DNA of 64,000 nt from Loktanella fryxellensis (GCF_900110065.1 NZ_FOCI01000001.1:62001-126000), one strand, 5' to 3'. Positions 52,549 through 61,107 are shown, numbered from the stretch's first letter. Numbers and translations are program-made. Notes: generated by a model from the letters alone, not told the origin.

Positions 52549-53144
52549 GACCGTCCCCCCATGAACATCCGCACCGTGCGATAGCGTTCGATCAGCGACG
52601 TGACGCCGAACGGCAGCGCCGCCCCCGGTACCCCGACATTGCTGCGATATTCGTGAAAGTGGGCAGCCAGCATCATGACCGCCTGTGCCAGATCAGCGGG
52701 CAGGTCTGACCATTCCGGACCGTAGCCCGCCAGCAGATCGACCTCGACCCGGCCATCGCGGGGCACGGCAGGCAGCCCGCCGCTGGGCGCGCTCAGCACC
52801 GGGCGCTGCGCATCGGGGATCAGCACGGTGCGCGTGGGCGTTACCGGGATTTGCGTGCCGTTGCGGTCCACCTGACGCACGGCCACCACCGCGCTGACAG
52901 GCGCCAGCGGCAGCGGCTGGCGGTCGCGGTCGCGCCAGGCGGTGACGCTCCAGCGGAACTCGCGCTCCAGCAGGACCTTGCCGGTCCGCGCCTCGATCGC
53001 GGCAAGGGCGGCGCGCAGCACCGCTTCCAGCACCTCGTCCTGCACCCCGTCGTCGGCGAAACCCGACCCCAGCCGCAGATGATCCTTGAACCCGGCCAGC
53101 GGCAGGGCTGCGGTCGCGACACCGCTCAATTCCTCTAACGTCAT
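52545..53144 (-). CDS. GTA g6: head-tail connector (gp6-like)
   Basis: A 199-residue HK97 gp6-like connector. AGFKDHLRLGSGFADDGVQD and VLEAVLRAALAAIEARTGKV mark the family; AVMMLAAHFHEYRSNVG is the typical C-terminal helix. The start at 53144 follows a 186-base noncoding gap after the capsid gene, the longest in the cluster. Confidence 0.87.
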   Translation of the reverse strand: MTLEELSGVATAALPLAGFKDHLRLGSGFADDGVQDEVLEAVLRAALAAIEARTGKVLLEREFRWSVTAWRDRDRQPLPLAPVSAVVAVRQVDRNGTQIPVTPTRTVLIPDAQRPVLSAPSGGLPAVPRDGRVEVDLLAGYGPEWSDLPADLAQAVMMLAAHFHEYRSNVGVPGAALPFGVTSLIERYRTVRMFMGGRS

Positions 53145-53160
53145 AACCTGTCTCCGCGCA

Positions 53161-53205
53161 GGGGGTGTGGGCTTGGTGTGGGTCTGGGGTGGGGTCTGGT
53201 CCGGG
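53161..53205 (+). other. G-run array between GTA capsid and connector genes
   Basis: Six G runs of three to five on the plus strand (53161-165, 169-171, 180-182, 186-189, 191-194, 203-205), separated mostly by 3-8 bases. The plus strand is the template for the GTA genes, so the RNA here is C-rich. A G-quadruplex in the template could slow polymerase between high-demand capsid and low-demand connector. Two loops are eight bases, slightly long for the usual motif. Confidence 0.45.
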
Positions 53206-53330
53206 TGCGCCGCCTGCCCGCATCGCTCGGACGGAAGTGAGCAGCTGGACGACACGGGACTTTGCCGGTGGCGACGCACCCGGGGTCCGCACCGCACCCC
53301 CTCCCCAGAGGATGCGGCACGGATCTCGGA

Positions 53331-54509
53331 TCAGGCCGTGGCGAACTTCAGCAGCTTGATCGCCGCATAGTCGCTGACCGCCCCGCCCACGCGCTTGGTG
53401 GCGTAGAACAGCACATGCGGCTTGGCCGAAAACGGGTCGCGCAGCACGCGCAGGTCGGGGCGTTCGGCGACGGTATATCCTGCGCCGAAGTCGCCGAAGG
53501 CAATGGGCGTGGCCCCCGTGGCCGCATCCGGCATGTCCTCGGCGATCAGCACAGGATAGCCCAGCAGGCGCGCAGGCTCGCCCGACGACAGACCGTCGGA
53601 CCACAGGAAACGCCCGTCCGCGTCCTTCAGCTTGCGCACGGACCCCGCAGTGCGGCTGTTCATCACGAAGACCGCATTGGCGCGGTATTCCGCCTCCAGC
53701 GCATAGACGAGGTCGATCATCGCGTCCGTCTCGCCCAGCTCTCCGTTCACGCCGGTGGGCACGGTGCCGATGTTGCCCCACGCCCAGACGTCGTTGTCCA
53801 CACGCGGGTACGACAGAAATCCGCGCGGCTTGTCGACGCCGTCGCCCTTGACGAAGGCGGCGGCCTCCGACCGCGCGAACTTGTCGGCGATGCGCTGCGC
53901 CAGCCAGCCTTCGATGTCGAAGGCGCTGTCGTCCAGCAGGCGCTGGCTTGCCTTGGGCAAGGCCGACAGCTCGTGCAGGGGGATGGTGATGCGGTCGATC
54001 ACCGGGCTTGCGGTTTCATCCTGGTCGTCCACCTCGGTGGCCCAGCCTGCGCCCATCTCGGTGTGGTCGACCAGCACGTCATAGGATGTGGCATCCACAT
54101 GCACGACATTGGCAATGGCGCGGATGCTGGCGGTGGCGCTCAGCGTCGACTTGATCGTGTCGGACGTCTGCGGATCCACCAGATAGCCACCGTCGGCGGC
54201 GACCACCGTGGACAGGCCCTTGCCCTCCAGCGACAGGCCGCGCAGGCCGTCGTCGTCGCCGGACCGCAGATAGGCGGCGAACGCCTTCTGGTGGGGTGCG
54301 TCCATCTCGGCCGTGGTCGCCAGCGCGGGGCGGGTCATCGTCTTGGCGTGCAGCTTGGTCATGCGATCGTCCTGTCGTTGCAAAGCGGCGGAAATGCCGG
54401 TTGAGAAATCCTTGAACTCGGCCACGAAACCGCCCAACGCGGCCCGCAACTCCTCGGTCGGTGAAGGCGTGCCTCCACCGGCCCGCGACATCGTCTCGGG
54501 GGTCGTCAT
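53331..54509 (-). CDS. GTA g5: HK97-type major capsid protein
   Basis: A 392-residue HK97-fold capsid protein. The N-terminal scaffold-like region is helical (TEELRAALGGFVAEFKDFST), then the mature domain begins near residue 115 (KGLSTVVAADGGYLVDPQTS) with the usual ARSEAAAFVKGDGVDKPRGF, VFVMNSRTAGSVRKLKDADG and LLGYPVLIAEDMPD. A strong ribosome-binding GGAGGA precedes the ATG at 54509. The prohead protease gene is immediately upstream. Confidence 0.93.
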   Translation of the reverse strand: MTTPETMSRAGGGTPSPTEELRAALGGFVAEFKDFSTGISAALQRQDDRMTKLHAKTMTRPALATTAEMDAPHQKAFAAYLRSGDDDGLRGLSLEGKGLSTVVAADGGYLVDPQTSDTIKSTLSATASIRAIANVVHVDATSYDVLVDHTEMGAGWATEVDDQDETASPVIDRITIPLHELSALPKASQRLLDDSAFDIEGWLAQRIADKFARSEAAAFVKGDGVDKPRGFLSYPRVDNDVWAWGNIGTVPTGVNGELGETDAMIDLVYALEAEYRANAVFVMNSRTAGSVRKLKDADGRFLWSDGLSSGEPARLLGYPVLIAEDMPDAATGATPIAFGDFGAGYTVAERPDLRVLRDPFSAKPHVLFYATKRVGGAVSDYAAIKLLKFATA

Positions 54510-54538
54510 GTCAGTCCTCCTGTTGTGGTGATTGCGCG

Positions 54539-55105
54539 TCAGCGCCCGCGCAGGGCGGCTGTGGCCCCGGCAAAGATCGCCGCCAGCTCCCGCAGCCCGC
54601 CAGAATCTAAGGCAGGATCGAATGCGGGATCGGGCGCCTCGGCCTTGGCCGCCACGCGGGCCTCGGTCAGCATGGGAAATGTCACCAGCGACACCTCCCA
54701 CAACTCGAGCTCCGACAGCACGCGGTGGCCCTTGTCGTCCTTGGTGGCGCGCAGCGTGCGATAGCCGATGGACAGCCCGTCGATGGCCCCTGCCCCGATC
54801 AGCGCCGCCGCTTCCCGCCCGCGGGCCACGTCGGTCAGGATACGGCCCTTGACCCATAGCCCTCTGGCATCCTCGCGCACTTCGTCCCAGACGCCGATGG
54901 GCTGGGTGGGATCGTGCTGCCACAGCATCTTGACGCTGCGCCCGCGGTCCTTGAGATCGGCGAGCGAGGCCGCATAGGCCCCCACACCGACCCGGTCGCC
55001 GCCCTGATCCGTCACCCCGAAGAGCGACGCATAGCCCGCGATCACCGCATCGTCGGTCACGGTCAGCGTCGTGTCCGGGCGGCAGAACTTGTGTTCCAGT
55101 GTCAT
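54539..55105 (-). CDS. GTA g4: HK97-family prohead protease
   Basis: A 188-residue serine protease of the HK97 prohead family that trims the capsid N-terminus. GYASLFGVTDQGGDRVGVGA, the catalytic His in KMLWQHDPTQPIG near residue 68 and the catalytic Ser in IDGLSIGYRTLRA near residue 120 are present. Start at 55105; the open frame runs further upstream but overlaps other genes. Confidence 0.9.
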   Translation of the reverse strand: MTLEHKFCRPDTTLTVTDDAVIAGYASLFGVTDQGGDRVGVGAYAASLADLKDRGRSVKMLWQHDPTQPIGVWDEVREDARGLWVKGRILTDVARGREAAALIGAGAIDGLSIGYRTLRATKDDKGHRVLSELELWEVSLVTFPMLTEARVAAKAEAPDPAFDPALDSGGLRELAAIFAGATAALRGR

Positions 55106-55116
55106 GTGCACTTCCT

Positions 55117-55323
55117 TCAGTTGTCGGTGAACAGGCGCAGCACCTGCACCACCAGCGTGCCTGCAGCGCCGCAGGCCAGCGCCCAGACCTGCCATTCCAG
55201 CCGCCGCATCAACCGTTCGATCCCGGCCAGATGACACGTCACCTGCGCATGCCACGCGTCCTGCGCTGGTGCGGCACGGGGCGTCAGCTTCAGCGCCACG
55301 ACCTTCTCCGGTGTCTCGGCCAT
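55117..55323 (-). CDS. GTA g3.5: small membrane-anchored protein
   Basis: A 68-residue protein with a helical amphipathic stretch (VTCHLAGIERLMRRLEWQVW) and a C-terminal hydrophobic segment (ALACGAAGTLVVQVL). Its ATG overlaps the portal stop by one base (TGATG). The gene corresponds to the small ORF seen between g3 and g4 in RcGTA clusters. Role unknown. Confidence 0.78.
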   Translation of the reverse strand: MAETPEKVVALKLTPRAAPAQDAWHAQVTCHLAGIERLMRRLEWQVWALACGAAGTLVVQVLRLFTDN

Positions 55324-56507
55324 CACTCCACCTCCTGCACCGGCAGCCCCAGCAGCCGCCGCTTTTCCGCATCGCTCAGGAAATCCGCCCCGGCCACGCG
55401 CCGCCACTGGCTGTCACGTTCCACCGACAGGGCAGCGATCTGGTCCAGATCGGGGCGGATATCCAACCGCTCGCCGGTGAAGTCAGACAGCCAGTCCGCC
55501 ACCGCGCTGGAGACGCGCGTCGCCAGCGGCAGCACCGTCAGGCGATAGAACGCGCGGTTCGCCTCTTGATAATTGGCATAGGTGGCGTCGCCGGGGATCC
55601 CCAGCAGCATCGGCGGCACGCCGAAGGCGATGGCGATCTCGCGCGCCGCGGCTTCCTTGGTCTGCCGGAACTCCATGTCCGACGGCGAAAATCCCATCGG
55701 CTTCCAGTCGAGGCCGCCTTCCAGCAGCATCGGCCGCCCCGCATTGCGGGCGCCCTGATGCTGGCTCTCCATCTCGTCCACGAGGCGCGCGAACTGATCC
55801 TCGCTCAGCTGACCCTGCCCGTCGGTGCCGCGATAGACGATGGCACCCGACGGCCGCGCCGCATTGTCCAGCAGCGCCTTGGACCAGGCACTGGCCGCGT
55901 TGTGTACGTCGATCGCCTGCGCGGCCGCCTGCATCGGGCTGAACCCGTAATGGTCGTCCTGCGGATGAAAGCTCTTGATGTGGCACACCGGGCTGACATC
56001 GCCCACGACGGCAAACGTGTGCTTGCGCCCGCCGACGCTGTATTCATAACCCGCAGGCCAGCCGTCGGCACCGGGGATCAGCCGCATCCGGTCGGACCGC
56101 AGCACATGGATCTCGCCCGGCAGGGCATCGTCCTCGGCCACGCCCTCCAGATAGGCGTTCCCGCTCAGCAGCAGCTGCGCATAGACCGCCTCCAGCAGTT
56201 CGGCCCGCCCCTGTGCCGCGTTGGGCCGTGCCAGCAGCGCCAGCACCGGATGGGTGTCGAACCGTTGCAGACGGTCCTGCACCACCAGCGGCAGTGCCGC
56301 CGCCGCCTCGGCGATCAGCTTGACCGCGCGAAACCCGACCGGGTTCGCCAGAAACCCCGTACGCGTCAGCGACGCCGTGTCCCGCGCGCTCCACGCGGCA
56401 CGGCCATGCGCCGCCATCGCGATCAGCGGCCCGGTGCCAGAGGCCTTCACCTCCGGCACCGCTCCCGTGGCCGCCCTTGCGCCGCCCTTGCCGAAGAACT
56501 CGAACAT
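55323..56507 (-). CDS. GTA g3: portal protein (HK97 type)
   Basis: A 394-residue phage portal protein through which DNA enters the head. NPVGFRAVKLIAEAAAALPL, SGNAYLEGVAEDDALPGEIH and KEAAAREIAIAFGVPPMLLG with YANYQEANRAFYRLTVLPL are the HK97-portal landmarks. Start at 56507 (FEFFGKGG); the upstream frame is GC-rich noncoding sequence. A 118-base gap with a strong hairpin separates it from the terminase gene. Confidence 0.92.
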   Translation of the reverse strand: MFEFFGKGGARAATGAVPEVKASGTGPLIAMAAHGRAAWSARDTASLTRTGFLANPVGFRAVKLIAEAAAALPLVVQDRLQRFDTHPVLALLARPNAAQGRAELLEAVYAQLLLSGNAYLEGVAEDDALPGEIHVLRSDRMRLIPGADGWPAGYEYSVGGRKHTFAVVGDVSPVCHIKSFHPQDDHYGFSPMQAAAQAIDVHNAASAWSKALLDNAARPSGAIVYRGTDGQGQLSEDQFARLVDEMESQHQGARNAGRPMLLEGGLDWKPMGFSPSDMEFRQTKEAAAREIAIAFGVPPMLLGIPGDATYANYQEANRAFYRLTVLPLATRVSSAVADWLSDFTGERLDIRPDLDQIAALSVERDSQWRRVAGADFLSDAEKRRLLGLPVQEVE

Positions 56508-56585
56508 CCGTCTCTCCTTGCGCCGACCGCATCCGGTCATCACGTGCTGTGGGATCGTTTTGCCCGGCAAAGGTTTCGGATCTGC

Positions 56586-56610
56586 GCCCCCACCGCGCGG
56601 TGGCGGGGGC
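56586..56610 (-). other. Hairpin between GTA terminase and portal genes
   Basis: CCACCGCGCGGTGG (56590-56603) is a perfect 14-base palindrome extended by a flanking GCCC/GGGGGC with one bulge. It lies in the 118-base gap and may process or attenuate the transcript between packaging and structural genes. No T-tract. Confidence 0.45.
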
Positions 56611-56625
56611 ACGGCGCAACGCCCG

Positions 56626-57981
56626 TTACAGGCTGCGCATGCGCGGCGCGCGCCAGTCCTGCGCCGGGGCGATCATCAGCGCATGCAGCGCCCAAACCAG
56701 CGCATCCACCCGGTCCGGCGATCCCGTGCCCACATAGCCCCCCGTGGTCATCAGGCACATCTGGTCCTCCAGCGCGCCCAACCCCCGCAGGTGCGCCACA
56801 CGGCCCTGTTCATAGAGTGCCGCCACCGGTTCGGCCCGTGCCACCTTGCCCCGCGTCGCCGTGACCTTGCCGTAGGGCACGAGGGGGTCGACCTGCCGCA
56901 CGATGGCTTCGACCATGTCGCCGCCTTGGTTAACCTCGGCGATCAGCCGGTCCGCGCCATGCCGGTGCAGCGCCGCCACCGCCGCCCGCGCCCAGTCGAG
57001 CGGCGAGGCGGCAGCCACCGTCGCATCCTCCAGCACGTAGCCGCGCCAGTCCTGCGGCGGCCCCTGCATGACGACGCCCGCCACAACGATGCCGCAGGCG
57101 TCCGACCTCTTGTGCGCCGTGGTCGGCGGATCGACCGCCACCACGATCCGATCCATCACCGGGGCCGTGTCCACGCCCACCGCAGCCAGTGCCGCACCGC
57201 CCCACAGCGCCCCCGGCGCATCGCTCAGCAGCACGCCGTCCAGCTCTTGCCGCCCCTGACGGGTGCCGCCATAGCGGCGCTGCACCTCGATCAGAAAGGC
57301 AGGCGCCAGATTGGCCGCGTTGGCATAGGTCGTCGCATGCGTCACGACCGTGCTGTCGCGGGCGAGCATGTCGCGCAGCAACGGCACATTGCGCGGCGTC
57401 GTGGTGATGCAGGCCTGCGGATTGCGGCCCAGCCGCAGACCGAACGCGACCATGTCCCATGTCGCCTCGCCCTGCTTCCACTTGGCCAGCTCGTCCGCCC
57501 AGACCGCATCGAACTGCGGCCCGCGCAGCGCCTCGGGATCGAACGCCGAATAGACGGTCGCCACAGCACCATTGGGCCATTCCAGCATCCGCCGCCCGGC
57601 GATCCAGACCGGCCTGCGGTCGGGCGGTGCACAGGCCATGATGCCGCTGTCGCCGAACACCATCACCTCGCGCGCCTGATCGTACGTCTCTCCGATGATC
57701 CCGACGCGCCGCGCCCGGCCACGGGCGCGCGGCACTGCCCCCTCGACCATCGCACGCACCCACTCCGCACCGGCCCGCGTCTTGCCCGCACCGCGCCCGC
57801 CCAGGATGACCCAGGTCCGCCAGTCACCCGCCGGCGGCAGCTGGTGATCCATCGCCCAGAATGCGAACAGATGCGGCAGCGCCAGCAGCGCCTGCGGGCT
57901 CAGCCCCGCCAGAAACGCCGCCTGCAAGGGCGGTGTCCCTGATGCGATCAAGCGTGCGCCCGATGTCACGCCGCAAGGCAT
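56626..57981 (-). CDS. GTA g2: terminase large subunit
   Basis: A 451-residue DNA-packaging ATPase/nuclease. Walker A is WVILGGRGAGKTRAGAEWVR near residues 61-80; Walker B region FDAVWADELAKW near 165; nuclease acidic residues appear in VVAVDPPTTAHKRSDACG and RLIAEVNQGGDMVEA. Start at 57981 (PCGVTSGARLIAS) overlaps g1 by 158 bases; there is no clear start further in that preserves the N-terminal helices LIASGTPPLQAAFLAGLSPQ. Confidence 0.9.
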   Translation of the reverse strand: MPCGVTSGARLIASGTPPLQAAFLAGLSPQALLALPHLFAFWAMDHQLPPAGDWRTWVILGGRGAGKTRAGAEWVRAMVEGAVPRARGRARRVGIIGETYDQAREVMVFGDSGIMACAPPDRRPVWIAGRRMLEWPNGAVATVYSAFDPEALRGPQFDAVWADELAKWKQGEATWDMVAFGLRLGRNPQACITTTPRNVPLLRDMLARDSTVVTHATTYANAANLAPAFLIEVQRRYGGTRQGRQELDGVLLSDAPGALWGGAALAAVGVDTAPVMDRIVVAVDPPTTAHKRSDACGIVVAGVVMQGPPQDWRGYVLEDATVAAASPLDWARAAVAALHRHGADRLIAEVNQGGDMVEAIVRQVDPLVPYGKVTATRGKVARAEPVAALYEQGRVAHLRGLGALEDQMCLMTTGGYVGTGSPDRVDALVWALHALMIAPAQDWRAPRMRSL

Positions 57982-58357
57982 CGTGATCGACGGCGGACAC
58001 GTCCGCCCCGGTTCCGAATTTTTCAATGAAGGAATCCTCGGCTTTCAGCAGATGCACATGGGTGGCCTGCAATTCGGCCAGCTTGGTGGTCATCGCCTTG
58101 GGGGGGGATGTGTCGCTCATCCCGATATGCGCCATCTGCAGCAGGAATGCGGCCTTCAGGCCTGCATAGAACCCCAGCAGTTCACGCACCCGCGCGACGG
58201 AGGCCGCACGGTCCGACGGATCCGGCTCGCCCGCAACCTCGCCCGTAGGGTCGGTGTCGCCCGCAGTCCTGCCAAAGGGACCGGAGTCGGCGTCAACCCG
58301 GCCCGATGGGCCGGGGTCATCTGCCTGTGTCATGGTATGCGCCTGTCCGTCAGACAT
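57824..58357 (-). CDS. GTA g1: small terminase-like protein
   Basis: A protein of up to 177 residues in the g1 position. The conserved part is about residues 55-160: RVRELLGFYAGLKAAFLLQM, MTTKLAELQATHVHLLKAED and DHDALRRDIGRTLDRIRDTA, the small-terminase-like helices of gp1. The N-terminus is acidic and Gly/Asp/Pro-rich. The C-terminal 50 codons run inside the terminase gene in another frame. ATG at 58357 or 58333 could start it. Confidence 0.75.
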   Translation of the reverse strand: MSDGQAHTMTQADDPGPSGRVDADSGPFGRTAGDTDPTGEVAGEPDPSDRAASVARVRELLGFYAGLKAAFLLQMAHIGMSDTSPPKAMTTKLAELQATHVHLLKAEDSFIEKFGTGADVSAVDHDALRRDIGRTLDRIRDTALAGGVSGGAEPAGAAGAAASVRILGDGSPAAAGG

Positions 58358-58448
58358 CCGTGACAGTCGAGAGAGGTTCCCGGTCCCGAACGGGGCATCG
58401 CCCCCCACAGGGATTGGACCGGACAGCGCACCTCCTCCAGCTCACGCC

Positions 58449-58495
58449 ACGGCTATCACACGCATGCGAAAAGTCAACCATTCCAATACGTTGAC
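58449..58495 (-). promoter_or_regulatory. GTA promoter candidate with dyad
   Basis: On the minus strand, TTGACT (58477-58472) is a perfect -35 candidate, though the -10 (about 58454-58449) is poor. GTCAAC (58473-58478) and GTTGAC (58490-58495) form 6-base inverted arms with an 11-base spacer, overlapping the -35. A weak -10 plus a dyad suggests activator control. In R. capsulatus GafA activates this promoter; whether this dyad is its site is unknown. Confidence 0.45.
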
Positions 58496-58538
58496 CGCGC
58501 GGTGCAGTTGCGCGGACCTTAACGGCCCGCGCGGCACC

Positions 58539-59699
58539 CTACTCCTGCGCGGCGGCCTGTTCAGCCTCGATCACGCGCCACGCGGCGACGTTGCGGTTGT
58601 GGTCGTCCAGATTGGTGGCGAACGCATGGCCGCCGCTGCCGTCGGCCACAAAGAACACGTAATCCGTCGTATCCGGGTTCAGCGCCGCCTCGATGCTGGC
58701 CTGACCGGGGTTGGCGATCGGCGTGGGTGGCAGGCCGGGGATGACATAGGTGTTCCACGGCGTCGGCGTATCCAGCTCGCTGCGCCGCAGGCCACGGTCA
58801 AGGATGCCCTCGCCCTCCGTCACGCCGTAAATCACCGCCGGGTCCGTCTGCAGACGCATCCCCCGTTCCATCCGATTGACAAAGACACTGGCAACCTGAC
58901 GCCGCTCGGCGGCCAGCGCCGTCTCCTTCTCGATCAGGGACGCAAGGATCAGCGCCTCTTCGGGCGTCTCGACCGGCAGGCCATCGACCCGCGCGGCCCA
59001 GGCGTCCGCCAGGATCTGGGTCTGCGCCGCCTGCATCTGGGCGATGATCGCGGCGCGGTCGGCCCCCGGCGCGAACTCATAGCTGTTGGGCGCAAGCGAT
59101 CCTTCCGCAGGCGTCTCGGCGATCTCACCCTCCAGCACGTCGATCTGGCGCAGCGCCTCGGCGACCTGCCAGCTTGTGGTGCCTTCGGCCACAGCCAGAC
59201 GATAGCGCGTATCGGCTTGCGCCTTCACCGCTACATATTCCGCCGGGGCCGCATCGGCTGCGGGATCGAACGCCGCCACCTCTGCATAGGTGCCCGTCGC
59301 GGGATCAAGGTCGCGCACCTCGGCCACGTTGAGGCGCACACCGACGCGATAGACGACTTCGGTGCCACATGTGCTCTGCCCGCTGGCCGTCACCAGATCG
59401 ACGATCTGCGCCATCGACGCGCCCTCCGGCACCAGAAAACTGCCCGCCTTCAACTGATCGGCCTTCTCGGCATAATCCGCGCCGATGCGGAACAGCGCCG
59501 CATTGCTGACGGCGCCCTTGTCCGCGAGCTCTGCACTGACAACGCGCATGTTCGACCCCGGTGCGACCTGCAGGCAGATGCCCGCCGCCAGCGGCCCCGG
59601 CGATTTGTATTCCTGCGACCCCCAGACGACGACGCCCGCCACGAGGAACAACGCCACGATCAGGAACGTGATCCCGTTGGCCGCGATATGCCGCCACAT
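58539..59699 (-). CDS. mltG: Endolytic transglycosylase MltG
   Basis: A 386-residue inner-membrane lytic transglycosylase. One N-terminal membrane segment (FLIVALFLVAGVVVWG), a LysM-like middle region, and the YceG catalytic domain from about residue 200, with the catalytic Glu in LILASLIEKETALAAERRQV and NTYVIPGLPPTPIANPGQAS. It trims nascent glycan and ends strand elongation. Overlaps fabF by one base. Confidence 0.92.
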   Translation of the reverse strand: MWRHIAANGITFLIVALFLVAGVVVWGSQEYKSPGPLAAGICLQVAPGSNMRVVSAELADKGAVSNAALFRIGADYAEKADQLKAGSFLVPEGASMAQIVDLVTASGQSTCGTEVVYRVGVRLNVAEVRDLDPATGTYAEVAAFDPAADAAPAEYVAVKAQADTRYRLAVAEGTTSWQVAEALRQIDVLEGEIAETPAEGSLAPNSYEFAPGADRAAIIAQMQAAQTQILADAWAARVDGLPVETPEEALILASLIEKETALAAERRQVASVFVNRMERGMRLQTDPAVIYGVTEGEGILDRGLRRSELDTPTPWNTYVIPGLPPTPIANPGQASIEAALNPDTTDYVFFVADGSGGHAFATNLDDHNRNVAAWRVIEAEQAAAQE

Positions 59700-60961
59700 C
59701 AGCGCAGTTTCCCCAGCACCAGACTGGCGTTGGTGCCGCCGAACCCGAAGGAATTCGACAGCGCCACGTCGATGCGCCGTTCGACCTTGCCGTTGGCGCA
59801 CAGATCGACCGCCGTCTCGCAGTCGATGGTGTCGAGGTTGATCGTCGGCGGCGCCACCTGATCGCGGATCGCGAGGATGGTGAAGATCGCCTCGATCGCA
59901 CCGGCAGCCCCGAGCAGGTGGCCGGTCATCGACTTGGTGGACGACATCGATAGCTTCGCCGCCGCCTCTGGCCCCACCATCCGCTCGACCGCACCCAGTT
60001 CGATGGTGTCGGCCATGGTCGAGGTGCCATGCGCGTTGACATAATCGATCTGCTGCGGCGTCACCCCCGCATTGCGGCAGGCGGCGCGCATCGCACGTTC
60101 CGCACCCTCGTGGTCGGGGGGCGGTGCGGTGATGTGATAGGCGTCGCCGGACAGCCCGTATCCCAGCACTTCGGCATAGATCTTGGCCCCGCGCGCCTTC
60201 GCGTGCTCCAGCTCTTCCAGCACGACGATGCCGGCTCCTTCGCCCATGACGAAGCCGTCGCGATCCTTGTCCCACGGGCGGCTCGCCGTGGTCGGATCGT
60301 CGGCACGATCGGTGGACAGCGCCTTGCAGGCGTTGAAGCCCGCGATCCCGATCTTGCAGATCGCAGCCTCGGCCCCGCCGGCGACCATCACGTCCGCATC
60401 GCCGTACTGGATCAGACGGCTGGCATCACCGATGGCGTGCGCGCCGGTGGAACAGGCGGTCACCACCGAATGGTTCGGCCCGCGAAAGCCATAGCGGATG
60501 CTGACCTGACCCGAAATCAGGTTGATCAGCGCGCCGGGGACGAAGAACGGCGACACGCGGCGCGGGCCCTTCTCCTCCATCATGATGGCCGTGTTCGCGA
60601 TGGAGTTCAGGCCACCGATACCGGACCCGATCAGCACGCCAGTGCGCTCCTGATCGCTGCGCTCGGTCGGCATCCAGCCGCTGTCCTCGACCGCCTGCTG
60701 GGCCGCCGCCATGCCGAACAGGATGAAGGTATCGACCTTCCGCTGGTCCTTCGGCTCCATGTAGGTGTCGGGATTGAAGGTGCCGTTGCTGCCGTCTCCG
60801 CGCGGCACTTCGCAGGCATAGGTCGTGGCAAGGCCCGTGGTGTCGAACCCGGTGATCGGCCCCGCACCCGACTGGCCCGCTAGGATACGCTCCCAGCTGG
60901 CCTCGACTCCGTCGGCCAATGGCGTGACCAGTCCCAGACCTGTGACGACAACACGGCGCAT
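59699..60961 (-). CDS. fabF: Beta-ketoacyl-ACP synthase II
   Basis: A 420-residue condensing enzyme of fatty acid synthesis that elongates acyl-ACP with malonyl-ACP. The catalytic Cys is in SVVTACSTGAHAIGDASRLI near residue 169, with His in YVNAHGTSTMADTIELGAVE near 308 and MTGHLLGAAGAIEA near 345. Length and motifs are canonical FabF. Encoded between acpP and mltG; its stop overlaps the mltG start (TGATG). Confidence 0.96.
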   Translation of the reverse strand: MRRVVVTGLGLVTPLADGVEASWERILAGQSGAGPITGFDTTGLATTYACEVPRGDGSNGTFNPDTYMEPKDQRKVDTFILFGMAAAQQAVEDSGWMPTERSDQERTGVLIGSGIGGLNSIANTAIMMEEKGPRRVSPFFVPGALINLISGQVSIRYGFRGPNHSVVTACSTGAHAIGDASRLIQYGDADVMVAGGAEAAICKIGIAGFNACKALSTDRADDPTTASRPWDKDRDGFVMGEGAGIVVLEELEHAKARGAKIYAEVLGYGLSGDAYHITAPPPDHEGAERAMRAACRNAGVTPQQIDYVNAHGTSTMADTIELGAVERMVGPEAAAKLSMSSTKSMTGHLLGAAGAIEAIFTILAIRDQVAPPTINLDTIDCETAVDLCANGKVERRIDVALSNSFGFGGTNASLVLGKLR

Positions 60962-61107
60962 CCGACTTCCCTTCGATCAAAACTCGGGCCCTGATACCGC
61001 AGCGACGCGTTCAGGGGCAAGGGGCGAGCCGCACTGGCCCGCCCCGCCTGCCAGACGGGCCGACCCGTCGCACAGTATCGCCGAACCCCAGCACACCAAT
61101 GGTCCCC

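Larger units (their letters stand above)
44332..58357 (-). other. Complete RcGTA-type gene transfer agent structural cluster
   Basis: Seventeen genes in canonical order on the minus strand, from g1 at the right to g15 at the left: small and large terminase, portal, g3.5, prohead protease, capsid, connector and tail-joining proteins, tail tube, tail chaperones, tape measure, and baseplate/fibre proteins. No gene appears interrupted. Known GTAs of this type package random host DNA into small capsids and deliver it to relatives. The lysis, head-spike, adhesin and GafA genes normally lie elsewhere and are not in this window. Confidence 0.93.

Noticed and set aside
44332-58357. A conventional prophage
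   Set aside because: No integrase, replication, lysogeny repressor or attachment sites are present, and the gene set and order match GTA clusters precisely.
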